A DNA stretch of 42,755 bases from CAYFXE01 sp964347035 (GCA_964347035.1 CAYFXE010000026.1:1-42755), one strand, 5' to 3'; shown: positions 34,553 to 42,755, counted from the stretch's first letter. The notes: generated from the sequence alone by a model not told the origin. A program made the numbers and translations.

Positions 34553-36316
34553 GTGAAACTAAAAAAGACACTTTTAGTCCTAGGGATCACATTAGGATCA
34601 TTATCGATTCTCTTCGCTCTCACTCAGACACGTATTGAGGAAGATTCTTCTGGTTTTTGTTGTGCTGAACTCCCGAGAGACGGGTGTACGGTGATCATCG
34701 TCGGAAAAGACGCCTCGGTGGATGGCTCGGTCATGACCACCCATACCTGTGACTGCGGGGTCTGTGATTGGACCTGGAGGTATATACCAGCAGCCGATCA
34801 CGAGCCCGGTTCGATGCGCAAGATCTATCATATAGACCAGTTCAAAGCCACTCCACCCGAGGAAGGCCTAAAATGGGACATTTACACAAAAAATGACACA
34901 GGCCTCGAAATCCCGCAAGTTCCCCGGACATATGCTTTTGTCCATGGGGCGTTCGGCTACATGAACGAGAACCAGGTGGCTATCGGTGAATCTACCATTG
35001 GCGTTAAGGAAAGGCTGGAAAACCGCACCTCGACTCCGAAATTTGACATCACGATGCTGACCCTGATCGCCATGGAGAGGGCCAAAACAGCCAGAGACGC
35101 CATCAACATCATGGGAGAGTTAGGAGAAAAACACGGGTACGGGTTCACAGATACCGGAGAAATGTTGGCTGTGGCTGATCCTAATGAGGTTTGGATATTC
35201 GAAATATTGCCCGTCGGCCCGCTATGGAATCCGAAAACCGGCCAACCGGGCGCCATCTGGGCGGCTCAAAGAGTTCCGGATGATCATGTCAGTGTCTGTC
35301 CGAACGAATCCAGGATCGGTGAGATTGACCTGGACAATCCGGATTATTTCATGGCATCACCCAATGTCGTCTCCTTGGCCGTAGAAAAAGGTTACTACGA
35401 CCCTGACAGCGGAAAACCATTCAACTGGAAGAAAGCCTATTTTGACCCGGAAGGCAGTGCTAATAGTACGCACGGATGGCATGCCCGTATCTGGAGATTC
35501 TTCGATCTGGTGGCTCCCTCTCAAAAATTCAGCCCTGACACCCTGAATAAGGATCTTCCTTTTTCTGTTAAACCGGATAAGAAACTCTCTCTTGCCGATG
35601 TCATCCGGCTGACGCGAGACAAATACGAGGGAAGCCAGTTCGATGTGAGACAGACTCTCCAGGCAGGACCTTTCTCCAACCCCAATTATCTGACAAGACC
35701 GTATAAATTCGAGGACCAGACCTATGACACAAAAAGGTTCATCAGCGACAGCCGGACCGAGTACGTCACCGTCACTCAATCCCGAGGCTGGCTGCCTAAT
35801 CCTATCGGAGGCCTTGTCTGGCTGGCCTGGGGAGCTCAGGACACATCCTGCTTCATGCCTTTGTATATCGGGATAACCGAAATACCACGCTCTTTCGAGA
35901 TCGGAGACCACTGGACCTTTGACCGGAATTCTGCCCGCTGGGCCTTTGATTATGTCGACTTCCACACTCAGGTTGCCTATTCCTTAGCTATCCAAGATGT
36001 AAGAAAAGCCCAGAAAAAATGGGAAGGAGCCCTCATCGAAAGAACACCAACAATAGATAAAATCGCCCATGATCTGTACAAGAAAGATCCGGCCCAGGTG
36101 CCTCAATTCCTGACTGATTACTGCCTCAACAACGCTAACCGGATCATCGATGCCTGGTGGAAACTCGGTGACGATTTACTGGTCAAGTACAACCATATTT
36201 TTATCTACGACGCCAAAACAAGAGAGAGGAGTGTTATCCAGTATCCCGATTGGTGGCTGCGGCAGATCATCGATCTCCAAAAGCTTGAGCCACGATCTGA
36301 ACAGAAGAAAAACTAA
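34553..36316 (+). CDS. C69-family dipeptidase, exported (second copy)
   Basis: The 587-aa paralogue starts with GTG at 34553, behind AGGAGG 6 nt upstream, and has a signal peptide (TLLVLGITLGSLSILFA). The catalytic Cys is again residue 45 in DGCTVIIVG, followed by CDCGVCDWTW with the same CxxC spacing. Extra cysteines (FCC, 36-37) sit in the propeptide region. By eye the two copies share about two thirds of residues through the catalytic core, with the largest differences in the signal region and in residues 295-320 (AYFDPEGSANSTHG against AYSPREVSASSSGG). They result from tandem duplication. The GTG start and the terminator just upstream suggest lower or separate expression of this copy. Confidence 0.93.
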   Translation: MKLKKTLLVLGITLGSLSILFALTQTRIEEDSSGFCCAELPRDGCTVIIVGKDASVDGSVMTTHTCDCGVCDWTWRYIPAADHEPGSMRKIYHIDQFKATPPEEGLKWDIYTKNDTGLEIPQVPRTYAFVHGAFGYMNENQVAIGESTIGVKERLENRTSTPKFDITMLTLIAMERAKTARDAINIMGELGEKHGYGFTDTGEMLAVADPNEVWIFEILPVGPLWNPKTGQPGAIWAAQRVPDDHVSVCPNESRIGEIDLDNPDYFMASPNVVSLAVEKGYYDPDSGKPFNWKKAYFDPEGSANSTHGWHARIWRFFDLVAPSQKFSPDTLNKDLPFSVKPDKKLSLADVIRLTRDKYEGSQFDVRQTLQAGPFSNPNYLTRPYKFEDQTYDTKRFISDSRTEYVTVTQSRGWLPNPIGGLVWLAWGAQDTSCFMPLYIGITEIPRSFEIGDHWTFDRNSARWAFDYVDFHTQVAYSLAIQDVRKAQKKWEGALIERTPTIDKIAHDLYKKDPAQVPQFLTDYCLNNANRIIDAWWKLGDDLLVKYNHIFIYDAKTRERSVIQYPDWWLRQIIDLQKLEPRSEQKKN

Positions 36317-36381
36317 ATTCAAACTTAACATCGATAAGCTCTTAATTGAAAATAAATATGAAATTTAGAAAGGGGGATAGA

Positions 36382-37047
36382 ATGAAGAGCAAAACATGGA
36401 AAATGGCCTTATCGGCGTGTGTCTGTGGTGTGTTCCTCAGCGTGGCTGTATCCGGCTTGATGGCATCGGATATACCCAAAGCCCAATTCCCTATCCTGAC
36501 CACCTCGGCCGGACAGAGCCCGGATGTGACCACGGTCAACATCGTCCTCGAAGAGGCTGGTCTCATGTACGATTACTGCGATGTTCCAGGCACAGATATG
36601 GTCGCCGCAGGAGTGGGGCTGGCCGGGAAAGAATCCGGGCCAGGCTTCCACGTGGAAATCCATACAGACCTCCAGAAATTCCCGACTGGGACTCCCTACA
36701 AGACCGTCATTTTCGCTATCGGAGCCAGCCTGAAGGGTATGGGTGCTTCAGGTTTGACAGTGGACAGCGAAGTTGACCGATTGAAGGAGATTATCGATCA
36801 CTGCAAGAAAGAGGGGATGTTCATTATAGGTGTCCATGTGGGGGGCACATCCAAGAGAGGTGCACCCGGAAGCGACAACGAAAAGATGATCGACGCCGTG
36901 GCCCCGCATGCCGACTACTTGATCGTCACCAAAGACGGAAATCAGGATGGACGGTTCACCACCATCGCCCAGAACAAAAATATTCCGCTGACCGAAGTTG
37001 AATACGCCCTCGATCTTGTCGATATCTTCAAGCAGATGTTTCAGTAA
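36382..37047 (+). CDS. DUF6305-type exported protein
   Basis: The ATG at 36382 has an AAGGGGG 5 nt upstream, giving 221 aa. A signal peptide (MALSACVCGVFLSVAVSGLMA) is followed by the segments LTTSAGQSPDV, FAIGASLKGMGASG, VHVGGTSKRGAPGSD and LIVTKDGNQDGRF. I recognise this pattern as the DUF6305 family, which has no assigned function. The alternating strands and helices suggest a Rossmann-like alpha/beta fold, and the Gly-Gly/SKRG loop could bind an anion. It ends the plus-strand array after the two dipeptidase genes (65 nt after the second). A soluble periplasmic protein near a binding-protein-less permease could be its substrate receptor, but this is speculative. Confidence 0.75.
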   Translation: MKSKTWKMALSACVCGVFLSVAVSGLMASDIPKAQFPILTTSAGQSPDVTTVNIVLEEAGLMYDYCDVPGTDMVAAGVGLAGKESGPGFHVEIHTDLQKFPTGTPYKTVIFAIGASLKGMGASGLTVDSEVDRLKEIIDHCKKEGMFIIGVHVGGTSKRGAPGSDNEKMIDAVAPHADYLIVTKDGNQDGRFTTIAQNKNIPLTEVEYALDLVDIFKQMFQ

Positions 37048-37095
37048 GAAGATAGTGTTCTGAACAGAATATCTATTCAGCCACTTCGTTTTTGT

Positions 37096-37605
37096 CTATC
37101 TAAGTCTATCTAATGCCTTCTTTTGTAAAGATTGAGCTTGCAAGAGCAGTTCTTGCATTTTATCCAGTATGATTCGTACTTTAATATGTTGCAACTTCCT
37201 CTTCCCTGTTTGTTGAGTCTCATAATGCCTATTTAAATAAGCATCAATTTCCGTGCTGCTCATCCAACGGTTCAATAACTCATCATTTCTTAGCTCGGCT
37301 CGAAGATCATCTATATCTTGGCTCTTTGCTAGAACACGTTGATCTTCAAGGAGGGATTTCCTCCGCCTTTTAAAATCATTTTTCACATAATCTGGAGGTT
37401 CACCAAGAAGCTTTTTGGCCCTCTTTAAAGCTTCCTGATATAACAATTTTCCCTTTTTAAGGAAATTTTTGGCAAGATAATAATCCGGGGAAACCTGGAT
37501 ATTATCCTCCACTAGTATGTTCTCAAAAATTTGAATAGATTTTCTTAACTCATCAAAACATATTGAAGCTTTCTTAAAAATAACATTCTCTTGCGGGTCT
37601 ATCAT
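37096..37605 (-). CDS. Hypothetical coiled-coil protein
   Basis: The 169-aa protein has no signal peptide and is rich in Lys, Arg, Glu and Leu. Long helical stretches (KKGKLLYQEALKRAKKLLG, FKRRRKSLLEDQRVLAK and IILDKMQELLLQAQSLQKKA) suggest an all-helical or coiled-coil cytoplasmic protein. The ATG at 37605 has GAGG about 8 nt upstream. Its stop is 48 nt from the convergent end of the DUF6305 gene. The coding region looks more AT-rich than its neighbours, and the flanking 37606-37831 is also AT-rich with no gene I can support, so it could be a later arrival. I recognise no family. Confidence 0.65.
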   Translation of the reverse strand: MIDPQENVIFKKASICFDELRKSIQIFENILVEDNIQVSPDYYLAKNFLKKGKLLYQEALKRAKKLLGEPPDYVKNDFKRRRKSLLEDQRVLAKSQDIDDLRAELRNDELLNRWMSSTEIDAYLNRHYETQQTGKRKLQHIKVRIILDKMQELLLQAQSLQKKALDRLR

Positions 37606-37831
37606 TCGAAAACCTCGATTAAATATATTAATTTAAAAATATAGATTTGACTTTTGATATCATGACTAATATTGCTGATCTCCATCTAAATCACTTTTTA
37701 GGAAACCGCTGTAATGTCACCCTAGTTCTTTTCTTTTAATTAAGTTTATAACAGAGGAAAAAAATAATGTCAAAAGTTAAGCCTGCAGATCCCTCTGATT
37801 TGAAACTTTTTTGTGCTCGGAGCCACAGTTC

Positions 37832-40771
37832 CTAATCTTTGCTCTCGAACAAAGGATCATCCCGGATGGTCAAAAGACCTTCGTATGTCATATCTTCGAC
37901 AATCAGGCGAAGTTTATACAGACCAGCTTCAGCTTCGGGACCCTGGAGCGGCTCCCCGAAAAACCGTCTTCTTGGGGCCAGATCCCGGAACTCCTCGATC
38001 AGTTCCTGTCGGATTCGGTTCAGTTCCTCTGCCTTCTGAGCTTTCTTGAATTCTTGGTAGAGCTGTTCGAGCCGCTCATTCTTTCCTGTCTTCAAGCGAC
38101 TCCGCAATTCCTTGAAGATAGCCTCCAATCCCTTGATGAAACTCTGGCGTTGCTCTTCTGGGGGATCGAAACGCATCTTCCAGCGGAACCGGTGGAGACC
38201 CGAAGAGGCATCGAGCTCGACGCCAGCTCTTAATGTTTCACTGAGTGCGCTGATCTCGAGACGGGGTTTACTTTTAGGTCTATCCTTGAGGAAATAATTG
38301 ATGGTCGCCGTATTCTCTATTGGTGTGGGAGAGTTGTTGGGAGGAACTTGGATCACGGAGAGAGGATTGCGTCCGATGAATAGTTGATGGCCCCGAGTGG
38401 CGCCGCGGCTTATGCCTTGCCATTTGGTGGCGACAGGATTCTCGAAAAGATGAGCCTTCCCCTCGAGGATCTCTGGAGTGAGCTGTTGGAGGGAAGAGAT
38501 ATCATCCAGGATCCACACACTCCGGCCGTGCGTGCCAGCGATCAAATCCCCTTCCCTTGGATGAATCACCAGATCATGGACAGAGACGGTGGGCATCCCG
38601 TTCATCAATCTTGTCCAGTAAGTTCCCCCGTCAACCGATACAAACACGCCTAATTCCGTTCCGACGAACAGGAGATTCCTGTTCTTCGGATCCTCCCGAA
38701 CCACATGAAGGCAATGGCCGTCCGGGAGGTTGCTCGTGATATTCGTCCATGTCTGACCAAAATCCGATGTCTTGAAAAGATAGGGATTAAAATTGTCACT
38801 GCGATGACCGTCAAAGGCGACATAACAAGTGGCCACATCAAAGTGAGATGACTCTACCCGGCTCACCCAGAGTCCTTCTGGAGCTCCTTTCAGGTTGTTC
38901 CGGACATTTCTCCAAGTTTTCCCATCGTCTTGGGTGAGCTGAATGTTTCCGTCGTCCGTGCCGAGCCAGATCAAGCCCACTCTGAGGGGTGATTCTGATA
39001 TGGTGATAATCGTGCAGTGAGTTTCAGCACCGGTGACATCACGGGTCAGGCCTCCGCTCTCACGGAGAGTTTTTTCTGGATCATTGGTAGTCAGATCCGG
39101 GCTGATAACCTTCCAATGCACCCCCTGATCAACACTCTTGAAAAGATGATTGGCCCCATAATAAAGAGTGTGGGGATTGTGATGAGATAGGATAAAAGGC
39201 GTGTTCCAATTTCTTCGGACGACCGGTCTTTCCCGATTTTCTTCCTCGGGAATGAACTGATCCCAGTTGATTGTGTTATCTTTGGTTGGTGTGATATTTT
39301 TCGAGACCTGCCGGAAGAGGGCATGATTCCGGAAGAGTCGTCCGTTCTGACGCTCGCTGTACACCGTCTGCCAATCTTCTGGGTCGGCTGCCGTGTAAAA
39401 CCCGTCGCCGCTGTGAAACTTGAACCAGTGCTCGTTCAGGATTCCGTTGTAATCCCGGCTGTTGCTCGGCCCTCCCCAGACGCCGTTATCCTGGAGTCCG
39501 ATGTACACATAATAGGGATCTCTCCTGTCGACCGAGACCTCGTAGATTTGGCCGATGGCGAAATTATCGAAGAAATTGAAATGCTGTCCGTGATCATGGG
39601 TTAAGGATACCCCCTTGTCGTTCCCGATGTAATAACGATCCTTGTTGTTCGGGTCGAGCCACATACAATGAAAGTCTCCGGCAATGCCGGGCATACCTTC
39701 CTCGAATGTCTTACCACCGTCCTTTGAGACCTGAGCCCTCGTACCCATGGCATAGACCAGTTGATCATCGCTTGGATTGATGTAGATCTGGCTATAATAG
39801 AAGGGCCGGTTGTTATACCGATTCAGGTAGATCCAGGTCTCTCCCCCGTCCTCTGACCGGTAGACACCAGACCCGAGCTTACTCAAATCCTCGTAATCAG
39901 CTGTCCCTCTCCTCGGTTGAAATCCATGCTCAACAATCGCCATCAAAATCTGAGGATTTTTGCGGAAGACATCCAGCCCGATCCGTCCGATGTCCCCTTC
40001 AGGGAGTCCTTGGGTGAGTCTTCTCCAGGTTCTCCCTCCATCCTCGGATTTAAAAATGCCGCTGTTGGGGCCACCGCTGTCAAAGCGGTAAGGCCGCCGG
40101 AGGCGCTGCCAGAAAGCCGCATAAAGAATGTCAGGATTTTGAGGGTCCATTTCAACATCGGTGCAGCCGGTCTTACCGTCGTCAGGAAGTCCATTGGCGA
40201 GTTTTATCCAAGTCATTCCTCCATCTTCGGTCTTGAACAGTCCGCGCTGTCCCGTGTAGCCCCACAGATGGCCTTGGGCAGCCACATAAACAATATCCGG
40301 GTCTGTAGGATGGGTCACGATCCGGCCGATATGGTGGGTATCTTCTAAACCTACCCGCGTGAATGTCATGCCGCCATCTTTCGATTTATAAACGCCATCC
40401 CCCCAGATGACACTGTTCCGGACGTTTGCTTCTCCAGTGCCTACCCAAAGTATGTTTGGATCCTTCTGGAAGATCGCCACGGCACCGATGGAAGAAGACC
40501 CGTAGCCGTCAAAAATGGGCTCCCAGGTGGTCCCTGTATTGGTCGACTTCCAGACTCCACCAGAAGCCGAAGCAACGATCACGAATCTGTAGTCCTCATC
40601 GAGAGCCTGGATATCCGATATGCGGCCTCCCATGTTAGCCGGGCCAATATTCCTCCATTCGAAGGCTTTGAAAAAATCTCTTTTCTGGACCTGTTCCGAG
40701 AGCAAAACTCCTGAGGTCAGGCAGGCAAAAAGCCCGATGATGAAAAGATACCGGAAATATCTGGTATGCAT
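37832..40771 (-). CDS. Large secreted VPS10/BNR-repeat beta-propeller protein
   Basis: The 979-aa product starts at ATG 40771 behind AAGGAGGG and has a signal peptide (YLFIIGLFACLTSGVLLS). It carries many sialidase-type Asp-box strands: SASGGVWKSTNTGTTWEP, YKSKDGGMTFTRV, FKTEDGGMTWIKL, FKSEDGGRTWRRL, YRSEDGGETWIYL, TQDDGKTWRNV, FKTSDFGQTWTNI and SVDGGTYWTRL. The layout is two VPS10/sortilin-like propellers, residues of about 40-740. A Lys/Glu/Arg-rich helical part (about 860-950) and a short beta end follow. Family knowledge: such proteins are common in Acidobacteriota and Bacteroidota and are often misnamed glycosyl hydrolases; they bind peptides or glycans, and no catalytic site is evident. 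A candidate promoter lies at 40836-40864. Confidence 0.88.
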   Translation of the reverse strand: MHTRYFRYLFIIGLFACLTSGVLLSEQVQKRDFFKAFEWRNIGPANMGGRISDIQALDEDYRFVIVASASGGVWKSTNTGTTWEPIFDGYGSSSIGAVAIFQKDPNILWVGTGEANVRNSVIWGDGVYKSKDGGMTFTRVGLEDTHHIGRIVTHPTDPDIVYVAAQGHLWGYTGQRGLFKTEDGGMTWIKLANGLPDDGKTGCTDVEMDPQNPDILYAAFWQRLRRPYRFDSGGPNSGIFKSEDGGRTWRRLTQGLPEGDIGRIGLDVFRKNPQILMAIVEHGFQPRRGTADYEDLSKLGSGVYRSEDGGETWIYLNRYNNRPFYYSQIYINPSDDQLVYAMGTRAQVSKDGGKTFEEGMPGIAGDFHCMWLDPNNKDRYYIGNDKGVSLTHDHGQHFNFFDNFAIGQIYEVSVDRRDPYYVYIGLQDNGVWGGPSNSRDYNGILNEHWFKFHSGDGFYTAADPEDWQTVYSERQNGRLFRNHALFRQVSKNITPTKDNTINWDQFIPEEENRERPVVRRNWNTPFILSHHNPHTLYYGANHLFKSVDQGVHWKVISPDLTTNDPEKTLRESGGLTRDVTGAETHCTIITISESPLRVGLIWLGTDDGNIQLTQDDGKTWRNVRNNLKGAPEGLWVSRVESSHFDVATCYVAFDGHRSDNFNPYLFKTSDFGQTWTNITSNLPDGHCLHVVREDPKNRNLLFVGTELGVFVSVDGGTYWTRLMNGMPTVSVHDLVIHPREGDLIAGTHGRSVWILDDISSLQQLTPEILEGKAHLFENPVATKWQGISRGATRGHQLFIGRNPLSVIQVPPNNSPTPIENTATINYFLKDRPKSKPRLEISALSETLRAGVELDASSGLHRFRWKMRFDPPEEQRQSFIKGLEAIFKELRSRLKTGKNERLEQLYQEFKKAQKAEELNRIRQELIEEFRDLAPRRRFFGEPLQGPEAEAGLYKLRLIVEDMTYEGLLTIRDDPLFESKD

Positions 40772-40835
40772 GATCCCTCCTTATTTAGTTATGAATTTCT
40801 TCTTCGGAGCAAACTGATTGGATAATTTAAACCTA

Positions 40836-40864
40836 AAAATACTAACTCTCTGACATTGTGTCAA
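40836..40864 (-). promoter_or_regulatory. Candidate promoter of the VPS10/BNR gene with overlapping palindrome
   Basis: On the minus strand a perfect TTGACA (40864-40859) and TATTTT (40841-40836, four of six) are 17 nt apart, about 65 nt before the start codon. A palindrome TGACA-TTG-TGTCA (40851-40863) overlaps the -35 box and could be an operator. Confidence 0.45.
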
Positions 40865-40912
40865 GAAATGACAAAACAGGAAAGTAAGTGGCTGCTTTTT
40901 GCTGATTCGATG

Positions 40913-40922
40913 NNNNNNNNNN
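40913..40922. other. Assembly gap (10 N) in a gene-free stretch
   Basis: Ten Ns join two contigs. The surrounding 40772-41082 stretch holds the candidate promoter described at 40836-40864 and the ribosome-binding site at 41072, and otherwise only AT-rich sequence. The true gap length is unknown, so distances and co-orientation across it are not reliable. Confidence 0.98.
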
Positions 40923-41071
40923 TTTGTATCTTTTTTCTAGTCGTTGACCTTGTCGTTTTGGATGTGATACTCTCATTTCAGGATGTCAGTGAGTGGAAAT
41001 TTTGGAAAATGGTAAGATCTTGAGCAAAGACAAAAACGAATTTCCTATACTTTATTTTATTTGTTAAAAAG

Positions 41072-41077
41072 AGGAGG
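41072..41077 (+). promoter_or_regulatory. Ribosome-binding site that fixes a TTG start
   Basis: AGGAGG lies 5 nt before TTG at 41083. The next in-frame ATG codons lie far inside the Rossmann domain, so TTG is required to keep the GxxGxxG motif. Confidence 0.8.
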
Positions 41078-41082
41078 CAATT

Positions 41083-42093
41083 TTGAAGCGAGCATTTGTC
41101 TGTGGTGCTGGCGGTTTCATCGGTGGACATCTAGTAAAAAGGCTTAAAAAAGAAGAATACTGGGTTCGTGGTGTTGATATTAAGGAGCATGAGTTCGCCC
41201 CCACCCAAGCTGACGAGTTCCTGCTCCTGGATCTACGCGACCCCCAGAACTGCCGCAAGGCCCTGACCCTACTCGACGGCGGCACTTTTGATGAAGTCTA
41301 TCAATTGGCCGCAGACATGGGCGGTATGGGCTTCATCTCCGTCGCCGAATGTGAGGTGCTGCACAACAACGCCTTGATCAACATCCACATGACCCACACC
41401 GCAGCCGAGATGGGCGTGCCTCGCTACTTCTTCTCCTCATCGGTATGCTTGTACCCGGACATGGAACCCGATGATCCGCAGCTGACCGAGGACGAGGCCA
41501 TCCCAGCCAACCCAGACAACGAGTACGGCTGGGAGAAGTTCTACGCCGAGCGGGTGGCCATGGCCTACGGGCGCCGCTACCCCATGAAAGTTCGCATCGC
41601 CCGCTTTGAGAACTGCTACGGCCCGGAGGGGACCTGGACTGGAGGCCGTGAAAAGGCGCCAGCAGCCATCTGTCGCAAGGTGGCCGAGGCAGAGCATGGT
41701 GGCACCATCGAGGTCTGGGGCGACGGGAGGGCGGTGCGGGTGTTCACCTACGTGGATGACCTGGTGGACGGGATCTACACGCTGATGCATTGTAATCATG
41801 AAGGCCCGGTGAACCTCGGCAGCGATGAGCGGGTGACGGTGGCCGATTTGGTACGGACAGTGATCGATGTATCCAGCAAGCGGATCAAGGTGAAGTACGT
41901 GTCAGGTCCTGTGGGAGTGCAAGCCCGCAACTTCAGCAAGGCACGCATCAAGTCGCTGGGCTGGGAGGCGAAGTACTCCCTCAACGAAGGCATCGCGCGC
42001 ACCTATCCCTGGATCGAAGAACAGGTGAAGCAAGCTGCTTCCGCGGCTTCCGCCTCTGCCGCTACCGCCCAAAAAGGAAAAAACACACAATGA
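41083..42093 (+). CDS. GDP-mannose 3,5-epimerase-like NAD-dependent epimerase
   Basis: The 336-aa extended-SDR protein has the NAD motif GAGGFIG (G8, G11, G14), SSSVCLYP with C122, and the YxxxK pair Y148/K152 in NEYGWEK. GTWTGGREKAPAAICRK follows, with K191. The Cys, Tyr, Lys and second Lys match in context the catalytic residues of plant GME (C145, Y174, K178, K217). The family epimerises GDP-mannose at C3 and C5 to GDP-L-galactose or GDP-L-gulose. The C-terminus ends in an Ala/Ser-rich tail not needed for the fold. The start is TTG with a strong ribosome-binding site. The stop overlaps the next gene's ATG (ATGA). From about codon 37 the codon use becomes strongly GC-rich, unlike the first 36 codons. 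Confidence 0.88.
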   Translation: MKRAFVCGAGGFIGGHLVKRLKKEEYWVRGVDIKEHEFAPTQADEFLLLDLRDPQNCRKALTLLDGGTFDEVYQLAADMGGMGFISVAECEVLHNNALINIHMTHTAAEMGVPRYFFSSSVCLYPDMEPDDPQLTEDEAIPANPDNEYGWEKFYAERVAMAYGRRYPMKVRIARFENCYGPEGTWTGGREKAPAAICRKVAEAEHGGTIEVWGDGRAVRVFTYVDDLVDGIYTLMHCNHEGPVNLGSDERVTVADLVRTVIDVSSKRIKVKYVSGPVGVQARNFSKARIKSLGWEAKYSLNEGIARTYPWIEEQVKQAASAASASAATAQKGKNTQ

Positions 42094-42755
42094 AACGCGC
42101 CCTAATCACCGGCATCACCGGCCAGGATGGCTCTTATCTGGCAGAATTCCTTCTTTCAAAGGATTACGAAGTCCATGGATTAATTCGCCGGGCAAGCACA
42201 TTTAATACTTCTCGCATAGATCACATCTACGTAGACCCACATAAACCTGGCGCACGTTTTTTCCTTCATTATGGGGACCTTTCCGATTCTGAGCAGATTT
42301 CCAACATTATCCATAATATAAAGCCTGAGGAAGTTTATAATCTGGGTGCGCAAAGCCATGTGCGAGTCAGTTTTGGCATACCAGAATACAGCGGTAATGT
42401 AACGGGCTTGGGAACAGCCCGAATACTGGAAGCCATAAGAAGGAGCGGAAATCAGATAAAATTCTACCAGGCATCGAGCAGCGAGATGTTCGGTGGGTCT
42501 GAACCACCGCAAAACGAAGATACACCTTTTAGACCTCGAAGTCCTTACGCTTGCAGCAAGGTCTATGCTTATTGGATGGTCGTAAACTATCGTGTCGGCT
42601 ACAATCTCTTTGCCTGTAATGGCATCCTGTTCAATCATGAATCGCCCCGCCGTGGAGAAACATTTGTCTCCCGCAAGATCACGAGAGCTATCGCTGCAAT
42701 TTTTGCCAAAAAGCAAGACCATCTTTATTTGGGTAACCTGGAAGCCAAAAGGGAC
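42090..42755 (+). CDS. gmd: GDP-mannose 4,6-dehydratase, N-terminal part
   Basis: The gene starts at ATG 42090 in a 4-nt overlap with the epimerase stop and runs off the right edge with 222 codons visible. It has TGITGQDGSYL (NADP-binding loop), GLIRRAS, GDLSDSEQ, NLGAQSHVRVSF, SSSEMFG with the catalytic Ser and Glu near 131-132, SPYACSK with Y153 and K157, and FNHESPRRGETFVSRKI. All are hallmarks of GMD. It converts GDP-mannose to GDP-4-keto-6-deoxy-mannose, the precursor of GDP-fucose, rhamnose and related sugars. Coupled to the epimerase, it points to a surface-glycan cluster continuing beyond the window. Cys replaces the more usual Val within YAxSK, which is not catalytic. Its first 14 codons share the GC-rich style of the epimerase gene, and the rest does not. 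Confidence 0.95.
   Translation, partial: MKRALITGITGQDGSYLAEFLLSKDYEVHGLIRRASTFNTSRIDHIYVDPHKPGARFFLHYGDLSDSEQISNIIHNIKPEEVYNLGAQSHVRVSFGIPEYSGNVTGLGTARILEAIRRSGNQIKFYQASSSEMFGGSEPPQNEDTPFRPRSPYACSKVYAYWMVVNYRVGYNLFACNGILFNHESPRRGETFVSRKITRAIAAIFAKKQDHLYLGNLEAKRD

Noticed and set aside
1..42755. CRISPR arrays, tRNA or rRNA genes, prophage genes and insertion-sequence transposases
   Set aside because: I looked for regular direct repeats, cloverleaf-type sequences and typical transposase or phage proteins and found none I could support.

Overview
This window reads as an accessory or catabolic stretch of a Gram-negative bacterium, at medium GC on the left (about half G+C by eye). Many products carry signal peptides or lipoprotein boxes, and the gene set is dominated by exported peptidases, acylases, gamma-glutamyltransferases and YtcJ-type amidohydrolases. 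This repertoire suggests a proteolytic, amino-acid-fermenting member of the Acidobacteriota/Aminicenantes type. The assignment is an inference from gene content; no rRNA or other marker gene is present. A run of ten Ns at 40913-40922 shows the sequence is a scaffold, probably from a metagenome or draft genome.

Layout. (1) 1-5125: the 5' part of an SDR oxidoreductase (-), an M1 aminopeptidase (+) with a promoter that ends at its start codon, a lipoprotein YtcJ-type amidohydrolase (+), and a ParA ATPase with a small overlapping gene (-). (2) 5418-17473, all on the minus strand: S9 peptidase, CapA-like protein, M81/MlrC-like lipoprotein, two gamma-glutamyltransferase-family proteins and an exported esterase. 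A DUF2752/small membrane protein pair lies further upstream. A nested inverted repeat sits between the CapA-like and MlrC-like genes. (3) 17679-24698 (+): an M14 carboxypeptidase with calcium-loop inserts, an exported methyltransferase, a lectin-fold/beta-propeller protein, a metallo-beta-lactamase-fold protein with an eroded 5' end, and an APC amino-acid permease. (4) 24701-29743 (-): a second YtcJ-type lipoprotein, a DUF2207 membrane protein, a 65-aa membrane protein and a CDF cation transporter. (5) 29928-37047 (+): an IT-superfamily permease, a 51-aa membrane hairpin, an AspA/AstE-type metallo-deacylase, two tandem C69 dipeptidases split by an intrinsic terminator, and a DUF6305 protein. 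(6) 37096-40771 (-): a coiled-coil hypothetical and a very large secreted BNR/VPS10-type propeller protein. (7) After the gap, 41083-42755 (+): a GDP-mannose 3,5-epimerase-like gene overlapping by 4 nt with a truncated GDP-mannose 4,6-dehydratase gene.

How the genes may work together. The exported hydrolases (M1, S9, M14, C69 x2, GGT x2, M81, AspA-like) could reduce environmental peptides and blocked amino acids in the periplasm, and the APC and IT-type permeases could import the products. The two candidate systems most worth following are the minus-strand CapA/MlrC/GGT/GGT cluster, whose families all have links to gamma- or iso-glutamyl bonds, and the plus-strand permease / 51-aa hairpin / deacylase / C69 / C69 / DUF6305 array. 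Two genes without usable ribosome-binding sites (468 and 29928) each have a good sigma70-type promoter whose -10 box ends 8-9 nt before the ATG, which points to leaderless mRNAs. The sugar-nucleotide genes at the right edge belong to a different functional context, lie beyond the gap, and show an internal jump in GC and codon use.
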